Assembly: GCA_022829145.1 (NCBI GenBank)
Contig: CM040743.1
Coordinates: 35,381,841-35,445,840 of the forward strand
DNA length: 64,000 bases
Direction of reading: 5' to 3'
Source of the DNA: Albula goreensis
Taxonomy: Eukaryota; Chordata; Actinopteri; Albuliformes; Albulidae
How positions within the stretch are numbered: the first letter of the stretch is position 1; each line of letters begins with the position of its first letter. Shown piece after piece: positions 1 to 11,899 of this stretch. The position numbers and the translations under genes were made by a program. The notes under the pieces were generated by a model that saw only the letters and a program-made list of their open reading frames with translations, did no database searches and was not told where the DNA came from.

Positions 1-1329
1 TAGTTGAGCTGTGACAAAAGAAAGTTAACCTTGTTCCAAATCTTCATATTTTTTCACAAAGGTAAAAAAAGTGCAGTCGTGCATCTGTTTTGATGCAAAC
101 ATTATTGTTTTCAGCTTAACATTATTGAGATGTCAGTAATATGGAAAATATATACCAATGTATGGGGAATTTCAAAGGGATGATCCATCTTGCCTGCATT
201 CACCATTTACCATTTCCATGGTTTTGCAGAGCCCATGTGATACATCTGTCACTGCCCCCACAGAATGAGGTAAAATGATGTATTTTTCTGCGATTCTCAA
301 TTGCCCGCTACAAATACCTTTAACTCTAGTGCTTGCTCTGGACAGACCTGTGACCAACCTAAGGTCCCCACAATGAAGCACATTCCCTGGAGTGTGCTCG
401 TGTTGACCTGTGGTAGAGAAAGCCGCACGCTACACATCAACCCCCCCGAGAGAAGGCGGAGCCGCGCCCCGGTCAAAAACGTCCCCTCTGCTCAGCGCCC
501 GACTCATTTTTCCCACTTCTCTTCTCTTTTCTCTTTTCTTGGCTGAAAAGATTAATCAACCTAGCAGCGTGAGTCTCCTCCAGGGGATTTGACGGTGAGG
601 TTAACTCTCGACCGAGGCACTCAACCCCAGCTGCTGTCCAGGAGTTTTTCATCCCACACATCTAGAGCAAGGCAAAGAAATGAAAGTGAAGAGACACGCA
701 TAGGTCTATTGTACAAAGAAACGCAGGCCAGCTGATAAATTGCCTCATTGATGGCTTCATAAAATAGGTTGCCTTGCCCACCTTCATTGCTTCGATCCTT
801 TTATTAATTCATTTCAACTCCCTAACTGAAGGACTGAGCATGCTCTTTACTCTCCTCCCAGCGCTAGCAGACCACGTATTTATCCACATTTTGACCAAAG
901 GCTTACCTGTTACCAGGTTCTTTTCCATGTATATTCTGTGTATATCTTGATCAAGTTCTTTATAATTTGAAAACTTTGCATGGCATGATTCACTACCCTT
1001 TCCTCCTCTGCAAACAACCAGAAAGGTACATCATTTTAATCAATGAGGGGGATGTGGTACATCTTATTTGATAGGACTTTCTACATAGGAAACAAAGTGT
1101 ACATGATTTATATAAATGGTTAGAATTTGTCTATTGTTGGCCCACTATACATACAGCACTAAGAATGGGACTTAATCAAAGAATCTAAAGCAATTCAATC
1201 AAAACAGATTGTAGCAACCAAATGAAACCGGAGCAGTAAGAATACACTGGGTCTTCACAGCACAACTTCGGAGAACTCAAATAAAGATCGCTATCGCTAT
1301 GAAACTTGCTGCCCAAACAAACACCACTT
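1..1329. other. Non-coding stretch, no gene seen
   Basis: I see no gene or recognisable repeat here. The block at about 410-660 is clearly more GC- and CpG-rich than its surroundings. It has a C-run near 440, a pyrimidine-rich run near 515-540 and a CTCCTCCAGGGG stretch near 575. It could be a regulatory or conserved element. The short open frames across it lie on both strands and show no domain. Confidence 0.4.
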
Positions 1330-1560
1330 TGAATGGAGAGGCAGTATTGTAACTACTACCTGACCAATCAGAGACAATCCGTTCTGTCAATCAATCACTG
1401 ATGGATTTTAATTGGTTATAATGTCATTTCCTGCTGTCAATGTTTTGAGCTCAAGGCTCAGTGTCATTCATATTGCAGCGGATTAATTTGGCTGCTAAAA
1501 TCAGTTATTAATTTAATTGCCTATTTCCTTAATTGACCATGTGCATTTTGATTTAATACA
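1330..1560. promoter_or_regulatory. Candidate conserved non-coding element with PBX/MEIS-like sites
   Basis: The sequence contains CTGTCAATCAATCA at 1384-1397, which joins a MEIS/TGIF-type CTGTCA to overlapping PBX-type TCAATCA motifs. A second CTGTCAA follows near 1434. Several AATTAA/TTAATT homeodomain cores lie at 1480-1535, and a CCAAT-type ACCAATCAG is near 1363. Such clustering is typical of developmental enhancers, but no alignment was possible, so the call rests on motif density alone. Confidence 0.3.
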
Positions 1561-2149
1561 TATATAACAATTTTGAACCATGAATTTCAATTCAGCCAGA
1601 CTTTCTGTGTTAGATAAGTGTTTTGGCTTTACATAGCTGCCAGACATCTCCAGGGGTCTGAATTTCTGTAAAAAAAAATATGAGCTTCAAACAAATATTG
1701 TTATCAGGATGCCTTCATGGATATGAATATGATATTCAGTAATATTTAAAGTGGATAAATCTGTCCATAACCAACAACCAAGTACAGATACTGATTAGTC
1801 AGAACACCCTGAAAAAACTTTAATCATTACATTTGATCTTTGAGTACATACTTTAAAAATTCAGTTCTAAGAATAATTTTATCTTGGTTCAAATGTTTAA
1901 TTTAAGATGGATTCCGTCATAGCCACACACATACATCTCATTCAAATTCCAAAGCATTTTGTTCCAATTATATTTTAACTGTCCTGTATTTGTCAAGAAG
2001 CGCTGGGCCAAAAGGTGACTGGAAGGTTTGAGACACATTTGGGAGATTGATTTCAAACCCTAGAGTGAACTAGAGTACATTGCACTGACTACTGAACCAA
2101 ATGACTTTGTAGAACAAATTGCTCCAGTAATAAGCCATGCTATGTAAAT
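1561..2149. other. AT-rich stretch, nothing recognised
   Basis: This is single-copy-looking AT-rich sequence with no gene. The part from about 2025 may be an eroded SINE body leading into the tail at 2189, but the match is too weak to annotate separately. Confidence 0.4.
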
Positions 2150-2240
2150 GGCTTTAAGAAATTGCTTAAAATTTTTAATCATAAGAAATGTAAGCTGCCT
2201 AGTTAAGACCATCTGCTAAGCTAATAAATAATAATAGCCC
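2150..2240 (+). repeat. Degenerate L2 / V-SINE-type 3' tail
   Basis: From 2189 the sequence reads TGTAAGCTGCCTAGTTAAG, then ATCTGCTAAG and an AT-rich end. This aligns with the 3' tail shared by fish L2 LINEs and V-SINE-like elements (TGTAAGTCGC, GGATAAGAGC, GTCTGCTAAATG). The divergence suggests an old copy. Too little is left to tell whether it was a LINE or a SINE. Confidence 0.6.
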
Positions 2241-3064
2241 TGTGTGTAATGGCATGAGAATTCGAATAACCCTCCTCTTTTAAAATGGAGTGTTACCTTG
2301 AAAGTCACCTGCTGCGTCCAGGGAGGCAAATACCTCTGTTAATATGGGAATGTATTAGGGATTTGTGCTGGGCTGAGTAATGTGTGCAGTAAGCACTGAA
2401 ACTTTGATTCTCAAATTAAATCAATACAGCGCCGGATCCCAGAGGCGAAAGCTGCGATGGACCTTGAGAAGTGAACAGGGCACAAAGTTTGCATGCTCTT
2501 CATTGTGATTTTGTGTTGATCGCTCTACTGTAAGTTTATTTTTGGGGTTTCAAACAAAAAATAAAAAATAACTGTCATACAGTCAGTTCTAGTGACTTTT
2601 GCGGAAGGGTTGTGAAATGTAAGTCTGGCTTTTTGATAATATGAGTTTAGCTGTGCTGTTCACAAAGCTTGGAAGTTCCTGCAATCAGAATTTGAGGGGC
2701 TACACAGACAGTCGAATGAAGGTAGAGACAAATTTAAGAATTAGTCCCTATTTATTTTTAAAATCTCCTTGCTCATGCTTTAAGCTCTTCTTGCACCCCA
2801 TCAGGAGCGTGATTTTGCAAACCCGCTGCAAGAATGCGGAAGACGTCGCGACGGAGGGGACTTTATTTTGACAGCCGATTACAAATGATAGATTAGAATT
2901 TCACCATGTTCTATTGAATTTGATTATTGCCTTCATCCGTTCTAGGAAATCCAGGCTGTGTGGCTAAATCCAGGGAAGCGGCCTTGTCTGCAGTCTTGTC
3001 TGCATTGCTGTGAAAGGCACAGAGATCAGAGCTGGAAACTCAAAAAGTGGGAGCCTGAATTCGA
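2241..3064. other. Non-coding stretch
   Basis: No gene is recognised. A CpG-bearing patch at about 2795-2870 sits in AT-rich sequence, and the open frame across it (2641-2871) has no recognisable domain. The segment to 3064 could be part of the conserved-looking block that follows. Confidence 0.35.
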
Positions 3065-3310
3065 ACGGCTATGTGTAATATTAATTGGTTCTTTATCATC
3101 CCTTGCTAGGCCGATTATAATTTTATGTTACTCAACTAATTCAACGCGCATGTTATCTCTGCAATGTTATTCCAACAGTCCCATTGATTAATTAGTGATG
3201 GCTTTGAAGAAAATTATGGAAAGTTATATCTAATTAGTCTTTCTTTAGTCTTTATTCTACAGATTAAGCCAATTAGCATGGCAATGTGTGCAACTAAACA
3301 AAGAGCATGT
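3065..3310. promoter_or_regulatory. Candidate conserved non-coding element rich in TAATTA cores
   Basis: The segment holds several homeodomain-type cores, including ATTAATTGG near 3080, GATTAATTAGTG at 3186-3197 and CTAATTAG near 3230. They lie in sequence of fairly even complexity with no simple repeats, unlike the microsatellite-rich DNA just downstream. The regulatory role is inferred from composition only. Confidence 0.3.
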
Positions 3311-3646
3311 CTATGATGGACCTACTGAAAACCTTTTATTCCCATGTGTGCTCTCCATTTATGGAGATCTGTTGTAATACTCTCTCATGATATCCTTAAA
3401 AGCCGACTGGGCCATATTTTTAGATGTTAGTGCAGCTCAAAGTCTATTTCTTTTTTTTATTTTACTACTAAGCATAACCCTTTTTCCAGTCCCCATATGG
3501 TCATTTTAATTTCAATTTTCAACTCATTTATAGGCATTCACAAAACAATGTGTGAATAAAGTTTTGTATTTTTTTTGTTTGTTTTTTTTTCCAATGAAAA
3601 GGTTCATACACCTTTTTAATTACCATTTTATAATTTTAATTATAAA

Positions 3647-3650
<4 letters not shown>

Positions 3651-3708
<58 letters not shown>
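3651..3708 (+). repeat. (TC)29 microsatellite
   Basis: This is an uninterrupted run of 29 TC dinucleotides. An AT-rich, partly self-complementary stretch containing TAATTATAAAATAA lies directly upstream. Confidence 0.97.
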
Positions 3709-3711
<3 letters not shown>

Positions 3712-6700
3712 TAATGCCATTGTTCACCATACAACTTTAAATATACATAACTTAACAAATTATATGTGTGGTTATAGTATGCAATATTCTTTTTTTTCAA
3801 TATGAAAATTTTATGAGGTAAAGTATATTAAGTAAATTGGAAAACAGGACAACAAATTTAAGATATTTATTCTGCTTATAACTGGAACATCTGTTTTGAT
3901 ATGTTTCAATGCAGACTGCTAAATTATCTATACCTCTATTATCTATAAATGATCTATATTATTTATTGTATGGTCAAACCATTAACGTACTTCATTCATG
4001 TGAAACGCGGCTGAAAGATAAGAAATTGACATTAACATTTAAATAAGGGTGACTGTACATCACATATTAGAGATCAAGCTGTATTTACATAGATAATATG
4101 CTGCACCAGTGAGAGAAATAGGATAGTATTTTTCACCAGATTATGAAAAGCGGTAATCAACATGAAGACTTCACGTACAGGGTACAGTTATATCGGAGGA
4201 GGGATACGCTAGCAGTATGTTAAATATGACTGACTTTTGAAAGTCATTTTTCACTGTGATATCACAACTACAGAAGGACTAAAACTTCTTGAAAAGCAAC
4301 AGTCTTTCAACTGTTGCCTCTTTCAAAACCAATTTTTATCTCTCCTGTTTTTCTGCAAAATCTGCAGTAAGAGAATCAGAAATTATGCCTGTATTGCCTG
4401 TGCTATTCTACCCACACTCACATACCAGCAGCAGTGTAGCTAGTTTTGTATACTCTAAAGGCCATATTGCATTCCTGGACATAGAAAATTCCCATTTAAT
4501 TCTATTTTTTATTGTAACCTCATGGGAGAAATGAGAGCTCAGTTCTCTTTCACTGATTGTAAAAAGACCATAAAAGCGAAAGTCAGCCCAGTGTTTTTTT
4601 TTTGCCTTGAAGTCACATTGTCTTGCTCTGAATGGCACAATCCATATCCTGGTATGGCACAGTGCGTAACCACCAGATTCACACCGCAGAAACCGCAGTC
4701 AGTGCTAACTTAATAAGAAAACCAGGAAACCTAGCATATATGCAATAACAAGACCTTTGTCTCGCACAAACACACACACACACACACATATATATATTTT
4801 TTTTAAACAGCAAAGTCATTTTCACTCTGGAGCAGTTTGATTGTTAAATAATCCCCTGATCGAAAGAATGGAATGATTTCTGTTAATGCAAATGAGGCTT
4901 TGTATAATCTTCCTTATTGGCTTGACATTTCAAGGGATTTAAAGATTCCAGCATTGCTAATGCCGAATGGTTTATTAATCAAAGCATCTACGCCCTGTGT
5001 GTCCCAGCTTCTGCGGCCCTGCTTCAGCTATAAGACTCTCACCACCTCCCAAAACAGACCTGAAGGAGCTCAATGACATACCTCCAGGAATAAGCTGCGA
5101 GTGCTCCAAGACTGGCACATGAATATACATAAATGTGTCCGTATATGGTAAAGGGATGGGAAACAGGTTTAGCATGTGAAATGGTTCACGGAAAACAATT
5201 TCATGAGCAAAATAAGCATTCGTATGATGATGTTGGTAAATCAAGGTAGACATAAATATCTGAAAATCAGTTACCATTGTTCATCATCCATGTAATGTGT
5301 ATGTGTGTGTAGGCAGGTGTGTGTCATGTATATATTTGTACAAGCACAAGCTATGTCCAAGTATTTCAAGCAAACAGTGTGAACAAGCACATATCAAAAT
5401 AATGCTGATTTGAATGCATTCAGATGTTTAAATATTGTTCATTAAGTAGGGATTCAATTCCTGAATTCAGCCATTGAATAAATTATATAAATATATAGGC
5501 AGTAGCTGAAACCTTTAAACGACTAAGAGACGCAAAGGGCATATACTATAAGCAGTTGCCTCCACAAAGTTTTGGTTCCTGTGCTAATTAAACAAATTAC
5601 ATTGTCAGGTTCATGCACATGAATGCAGGTTCTTGATGAACCAATGAAAGCCTTTGTGTTGCACATCTAGAGAAGCCAACAGGCCTGAGCATTTGGCTCC
5701 AACAGTGAAGTACTGTTTCTGTATTATGCAGGGTGCAATTTCCTGGCATCCCCTTCATCAACACTACGTAATGACTCAAAAGGGGCCACATTCTTGTCAT
5801 ATGACAGCATTTGTTTCCTGGCAGGAGGGGTATATTCCAGGACGGCTGTGTCCTTATCCACAGTGAAATGTGCAGTCACTTATGGTTTAATGAGCATGAC
5901 AGAGCTGTTATCCTGTTCCATGGCCTACTACCAATGTCTCAATCAAGAATTTATGGGAGATTTCCTAACAAAGTCTGAGACAGCATTTTACACCTCTATC
6001 AACATGAGATGATTGACTTTCACATGGAAAAATGATGTCATGGCCTCCAATGCAAAATTTCTAGATGCTAGTAGACGCCATTACTCATACAAGCAGTTCT
6101 GGTGGCGTATGGCGGCCGGCCTATTGAATGACTGTTTTTTGTCACTACCTGTACAAAAGCCCTGGGGTATTTCTGTTTTGTTATTATAACGAAATTAATA
6201 ATGCATAATAAATTGTTAAAAGTATGAAGCTGGTGGTTTTTTTGCATTGTTTTATCTCTTATTCCTTATTTTAAAAGATGGTAAACAGCTTATGATTCAG
6301 TGCAAGGTGTGGGGTTGTTTCACACAGATGGTGGATGGCACAGCAAGACCATGTAGCATCTGTGCTCAGCCAGAGAGACAGAAGAGCTTCTGAAAGAAAC
6401 ACCCACAAAGTGTGAGGACACCTGAATATGCACATCATAGAACTTCTGCTTGCTCACAGAGTACCTTAAGTGTACCCATGTGTTTATTTACTCGTTCATT
6501 GCATGTTTCAGTTAAATTAGTGTCATTTATTTATTTATTTTTCAATGTATCTATTTATTTATTTATTGTGATTGTAATTTTGGTTGGATAAGTTGAAAGT
6601 GGAATAAAAAGTCAACTTTTACAGAGATTTATGGAAACATATAAGTTGATATCACTCGATATTTTGGCAGATGGTAGAGTCTGACCTTACTAGAATTGCA

Positions 6701-7204
6701 TCGGAACTAAACACTCTCCTGCCGCCTCCACCCCCCAACCAGCTGCCCTGTGGTGGACACATTGTTTCGCCCCTGAGCCGTCTAACCTTTTATACAGGCA
6801 TTCATGTAATTACAGCATTGATTAGCCAATGGAAATTGGGCTGGTGACATTTAGCACACAATTAAAACAAGCAAACACTGATTCATGTAGGCCTACATGT
6901 CCTACCTCACTCATGTACTTCATAATCAAACAGCAATAGCCTGTAATTACCACATGTTAAGAATGGTTTTAATCGTAGTACCTACACACTACTCTTCAAT
7001 CATGAAATCTTAGGTTTTTTGTCATTTTACATTCTTAACATTTACCAATTTGATTGTCATCTTATAAAATAAAGGGTTATTTATTCCTTCTAAAAAAACT
7101 TATTTTGATGAGTCACATCAGAGTTGCATAATTTTTAAAACCAAAAAAGTTACATATAAAATGTAAATTTTTGGGACCATTTTATAGCCCACAAAGATGT
7201 ATTA
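3709..7204. other. AT-rich non-coding stretch with small simple repeats
   Basis: I see no gene. Simple repeats include (CA)9 followed by a (TA) run at 4771-4797 and interrupted TTTA repeats at about 6526-6567. A G/C-richer patch at 6718-6785 contains a short C-run. A 23-nt segment at 6830-6852 recurs at 22,662-22,684 with one mismatch and is described as a finding. Confidence 0.4.
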
Positions 7205-7300
7205 GTACAGGGGAAGTCAGCTCTGGTCCTGAAGAGCTAAAGGGAGTGCTAATTTTTGTTGTTATTCAATTACCATTTTATTACACAGTAATAAAACTCA
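7205..7300 (+). repeat. Interspersed fish repeat fragment (CTCTGGTCCTG family)
   Basis: AGCTCTGGTCCTGAAGAGC followed by GTGCTAATTTTTGTTGTT resembles a common vertebrate and fish interspersed sequence (TCTGGTCCTGGAGAGCC, then TGCTGGTTTTCGTT). A second, better copy lies at 28,615-28,730. I cannot assign the family to a class from these fragments. Confidence 0.4.
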
Positions 7301-8040
7301 CTTACTCACCTATGTTGCCAGAAGACTCCATACAATAGGTTAAAATGCATTGTGTATCTGGAAGCCTTTAATTACCATTTTATTGCACAGTAAACTCACC
7401 TCCTCTGATTCTTTGAACCTGAACTAGCTGCTGCTAGTAAGGTAGCCTCTCAAAAAAAAGCTGAAATATGAGACATTGCAAAGCTCAGTTTTTTTCTTAG
7501 GGGAACAGTGTGCTGCAGTAAAGTTCTAATAGAATAAGCCTTATCCTATGGGCTGTTACCTGGGAAGAAACTTTTAATATGCACTTTTAACAGCCCATAT
7601 TATTTATGCCTCACACATTTGTAGCTGTGCATTGTAAATAATGACCCAAGGAAATATTGTCCTACCATTATGTCAGTTTCATTTCGAAGGAGGAAAAACT
7701 TTTCATATAGCTGTGATTGAAAAAAATGGAAACAGTAAATTGAAGCTTTTTACCAGTGCAAAAACATATACTTCTTGCAAATGGATTATATTATTTTGTA
7801 TCCTTTTTTCTCCCCCTTATTGCAGTCCATACATATTCTTAGCTATTGAGCTGTGCTACAATTTTGAAGGTGTTATTTGTTATGCACAGCAATGTATACT
7901 GATTCTGAATGGTAATTTTGTTCATTCAATGCCTGCAAGAAATAAAATAGGTATGTTGTTGAAAGACTCCATATAACGGGTTAAAATGAATTTTGTATAT
8001 AGAAGCCATTAATGGCCTTCAATTACATTGCTGCATTTTG
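7268..8040 (+). repeat. Local direct duplication, three partial copies
   Basis: AATTACCATTTTATT followed by CACAGTAA and an AACTCAC end occurs at 7268 and again at about 7371, roughly 103 bp apart. A second module, GACTCCATACAATAGGTTA to GGAAGCC at about 7322-7368, recurs diverged at about 7963-8010. The intervening 7400-7955 has no gene. The 111-codon open frame at 7641-7976 is AT-rich, shows no domain and runs into the third repeat copy. Confidence 0.6.
7547..7599. repeat. Short perfect inverted repeat
   Basis: TATGGGCTGTTA at 7547-7558 is exactly complementary to TAACAGCCCATA at 7588-7599, giving a 12-bp stem with a 29-nt loop. It lies between the local duplicated modules. It has no U-tract and no known role here. 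Confidence 0.7.
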
Positions 8041-8329
8041 GTGCTGTGTGGTACGATATGTACTGGCTACTGCCACTGTTCACTGATTCCATTATCTGGT
8101 GTATTCATTTTACACCTTTGTCTTCTTTTGGTATCAGCATTTGAAAGACTGACAGATATATTGAAATCTATATTGAAGAAAAGTTTTCATACTCCTGTTG
8201 GGGTCGAAAAAAAGGTAAAAATGCGCAGAGAATCTTTTATTTTTCATCAGCGCACATGTTCATCCGCCCGATTTGTAAAGCACAACTTGCTTTTCCCTCA
8301 ACCCTGACGGAGTTAAGCCCATTCCCTGC

Positions 8330-8640
8330 AAATTTTATTTCCCCCATTCCTAAAACGTCTGATTAATTTTTTTTTTGTTCCGTCGAACAAAATCAACTTG
8401 CCGCTCTCCCAGCTGTCTTCCGTGGTGAGGTTCTTAATGAGCCCAGCGCCAGGGCCTATTGTAATAAATGTTTAATTCCGACGTACAGGCTGTCGAACAC
8501 AGCCTCCGCTTAATCCCTTCAATAACTCCCCTAATTCGGGCCGCTTGCAATGAATCTCGTCTTCAGATCTGAAGATCCCCTCTGCTTCCCCCACCCCCTC
8601 CTTCCCTCTCCACCCACCCCCCCACAACCCCGTCTCTCTT
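8330..8640. promoter_or_regulatory. Candidate conserved non-coding element plus C-rich tract
   Basis: This is a moderate-GC block in AT-rich DNA with several TTAAT/CTAATT cores, CpGs and a 14-bp perfect palindrome, CTTCAGATCTGAAG, at 8561-8574. It ends in a C-rich, almost G-free tract at 8587-8632. The motifs and complexity resemble a developmental enhancer, but conservation could not be tested. Confidence 0.3.
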
Positions 8641-10394
8641 TAACAGAGAAAAGAGGTTACAATGCACACGAGATGAGGGGAAATATGCAGTAGCAGGCCC
8701 AGCCATGGTGTCAGTTGACATGAATCTGCATTAACAGATCCAGAGAAGGATCGCCCTCAGGGTCTACTGTCGAAAATCGCACGAGTACCATATTAAACAG
8801 CACGGGGCCCTTGGATAAAAGGACAGCTTGCATCAAAATTTTAACTACGCTTTTCACTGTTCTGAAAAATAAATAATATAAATACATAATGGGAATCAGG
8901 TTTCCAGTCACCATCACTGTCAAGGAAAGTGCTGTCATCAGTGATCATGGCTAAGACGAAAGACCTGCTGCACTGCAATGGATTAATTAGAAAGTTGTTC
9001 TTTGCTCTGGCTCAGCAATGAAATGAAGAGCTTGTTCTGTCTTTGATGAATACAGTTTGGCAGATTCTGTATTCACAAGAATCAATTTCCCAAACTGTTT
9101 CTGTCAATAAAACAGCAACGCTTACATTTATTTGTAAATTGAAATGAGTACAAACAATGAATGACTCCAGGCATCTGACAAAAGTTAAAGCCAAGAGAAA
9201 AAACAATTGTCTCGAAAAAGAAAAGTTGGACTCTTTGCATGATTATATTGGAAAATGTGCATTGATTTTAGCGAACGTATATGTTTGTGCATCAGCAGTC
9301 CAATTTACACTGTAAAACCAGATGAGTTCAGTCTTCTCTAAGGAAACTGATGGTTTTGAACCATTTGAGTAAGACAATTTAATATTTCTAAGTGATAAAA
9401 TGTTACAGATCAGTGGCACCGTACATTCAGTTGTTCTTCTGAAAGAGTCCAAGGCAATTGGTTTCCTAAATCATTTCCTTAAACTGAACTTGCTGGGTGT
9501 CACAGTGTAATATCTGTCATAAATATTTCCTCATGAATTCAGAGCAACAATAAATGATAAATTAAACCATGGTAATAGCAGCTGGGTCATGGGGGTTCTT
9601 TTCTATACATATAATTTTATGTATATTATATTTATGGGTGTATAGGGTATTTGGTGGTACTCAGATGGAAACTACTTCTTTGTGCAGGGTACCCACTTTT
9701 TTTGGGGGGTACACTAGAAATAAGCTTTATGACCAATTTTGACATCTAAATGTCTTCATTCTGTATAGACTCCTTTATGTACCACAATTCAATATAAAGG
9801 GTGTGGCTGCTGATGATGACACGCTGACCAGTCTGACTCTGATGTGTCCTCTCAAGTCAGAATACTTGGCTCAATGTACTTTTCACAATACGTTGTTGTT
9901 TTAAAGAATATTAATAAGCTATAAAAAGATCATTTTCACCATATGCAGGGTCACAAACACACACGCAATGAGTTCATAGACAGTAGTTATCAAGTGAATC
10001 TCCACTACGGTCTGACTTTATAGCATCACACAAACAGTGGACTTTAGCGACCTCAGAAGTTTGTTTATATGTCTTGTAGTGCTGAGGTGGTGGGAAGGCT
10101 CATGGATTTGAAACCTGGAGCAGTTCTACCACCATTACACAGACACACAAATTCGCTTTCTGCTGAATGAAAAATGGAGATTTTTGAGGTAAGTTAAAAA
10201 GAGAGGCAACTGGTACTTATTAAAAATTCATTTTGGTCCTCGTGTTACTTTGGGAACTTAAACTGCTATCTATCATTAATTCCTGTGGAGAGACTTTTCA
10301 CAGGTGGCATAAAACTTTGTATTTCCTTTTAGCAGCTTATAAATTTCAAGTGAAACGAAAAATATTCAAACTGGCAAATAAGACTTCAGACCAA
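8641..10394. other. Non-coding stretch, nothing recognised
   Basis: No coding region, RNA gene or clear repeat is seen. Short open frames at 8711-8938 and 9243-9452 lack domains and compositional support. Confidence 0.4.
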
Positions 10395-10473
10395 TTATGA
10401 CTGTGTGTTTGTGTGTCTGTAAGTTTGAAGGTTTTATATGTGTATGTGTGTGCCCAACTATGTGTGTGTCCCC

Positions 10474-10504
<31 letters not shown>

Positions 10505-10770
10505 CTGTGAATTGAGAATAGGCATGTGTCTGTGTTGTACCTACACACAGGTATCTGTGTGTGTGTTTGTGTTTGAGTGAGTGCGTCCACAAAGGAGACT
10601 GTGGATGCAGAATGATGGTTTCAGTGTTACTTGGGTGTACTTAGCGTGTATAAAAGCATGCATGCTTCTGTGCATGCTGTTTGCGCAGATATGTGTGTGT
10701 GTCAGTATGTGTGTGTGCAGCTGTGCAGACCTGCCTGTGCACGCACACATATGCTCACATATGCTTGCAC
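10395..10770 (+). repeat. Compound TG-rich simple repeat region
   Basis: This is an interrupted TG repeat with a pure (TG)13 core at 10,479-10,504 and many shorter GTGTG runs to about 10,760. The histidine/threonine-rich and cysteine/valine-rich open frames on both strands are translations of the repeat and are not genes. Confidence 0.9.
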
Positions 10771-11899
10771 CAAAGCGATGAGATTATAGCTTCCTCAAAA
10801 ATGTGTGTAGAAATACAAAGAAAGGAGAGAAATCAAAGGCAGTGCACATGCGGTGATCAAGGCTGAAGTTAAACAGCAAACCGCCTTTGGTGCTGTGCTT
10901 CCTATTTAACTTTCAGAAGAATGAATCTTTCCTGCCAGCTGAATCCCCTTCCATTTTACACGTGAATCTCGACGCGAATTGCAGGAATAAAATATTCCTT
11001 TCAACACAATGTCTATTTTGCAGGGCCTTGCATCACATGCCTTTGGCATGTACTGCAGTCCTGGATGTTGTTATTACATTTTTACAATTTGGTAAATGTA
11101 TTTTCTCTTTTGTTTGGAAAAGGATCATTTCACTGCATGTTTGGGATTGACATTTTGATGAGGCAATAGCCATACAACGATGATAATGACTTTCTTTTAC
11201 ATCTTTGCTTTTAATTATGTGATACACAGCAGGTGCATGAATTATTTAATTTTTAAATTACTTGTTTTGAAGTAATTTGAACACTGGCTAGAACAGTTGC
11301 GTAGTTAACATAGGGGTCTTGTGGGTCTCTTGAACCATCAAAAGGAAAGACATGGTTCAACTGTATCTGCTCACGAGTTATCCTGATTACTCTTTGGAGA
11401 AAAAAAGACACCAATACTGTAACAGAATCGTATATCAAAAAAATGCACTACCGCACATGTAGTAGTAGTCTCATGATCTGTATGGTAAGCTATCCCATAT
11501 ACCACATTTTCCAGCTGTGATTGCAAACGAGAAGAGAAGAACATGTGTGTTGAACACTATCATGAATGATGAAGCTCCTTCATTATCTTCTTCAATAGGG
11601 TTTATGCGCTCTGTGGCACATTAATCTTAGCTCTGCAGGCAAAAAGGTTTATACCAGCGTTCTGCTCCTGTTTGTGAATCTGCGTATTTTCCTGAAATCT
11701 GCAGGAATGAGAATCTTATGTTTACTGTTGCCGATTAAAATATTGCTTTCAAATGAAAGTGAGTGGAAGTATTATTGTTCCTCATATCCAAGTAGGTCTT
11801 TTTGTCTACTACCACAAGTAATTATAATTTACAAAGTGGTGTGTGTGGATCAACTTCTTGTGAAAACATATCTTTGTGCAGACAGTTGCGAATTTGGTT
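10771..11899. other. Non-coding stretch, nothing recognised
   Basis: No gene or repeat is recognised. The segment at about 11,560-11,640 has moderate complexity and might be regulatory. I have no specific motif to support that. Confidence 0.35.

Noticed and set aside
3651-3708. CRISPR-like array or minisatellite
   Set aside because: It is a pure dinucleotide repeat without spacers. No spaced direct repeats of CRISPR type occur anywhere in the window.
7641-7976. 111-codon open frame on the plus strand
   Set aside because: It is AT-rich, has no recognisable domain and ends inside a duplicated repeat module, so it fits a chance frame.
10070-10150. Possible tRNA-like SINE head (GGATTTGAAACC)
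   Set aside because: There is only a weak B-box resemblance, with no body, tail or target duplication.
10366-10781. Overlapping frames on both strands at the 10.4-10.8 kb TG-rich region
   Set aside because: They are also translations of simple sequence with no domain.
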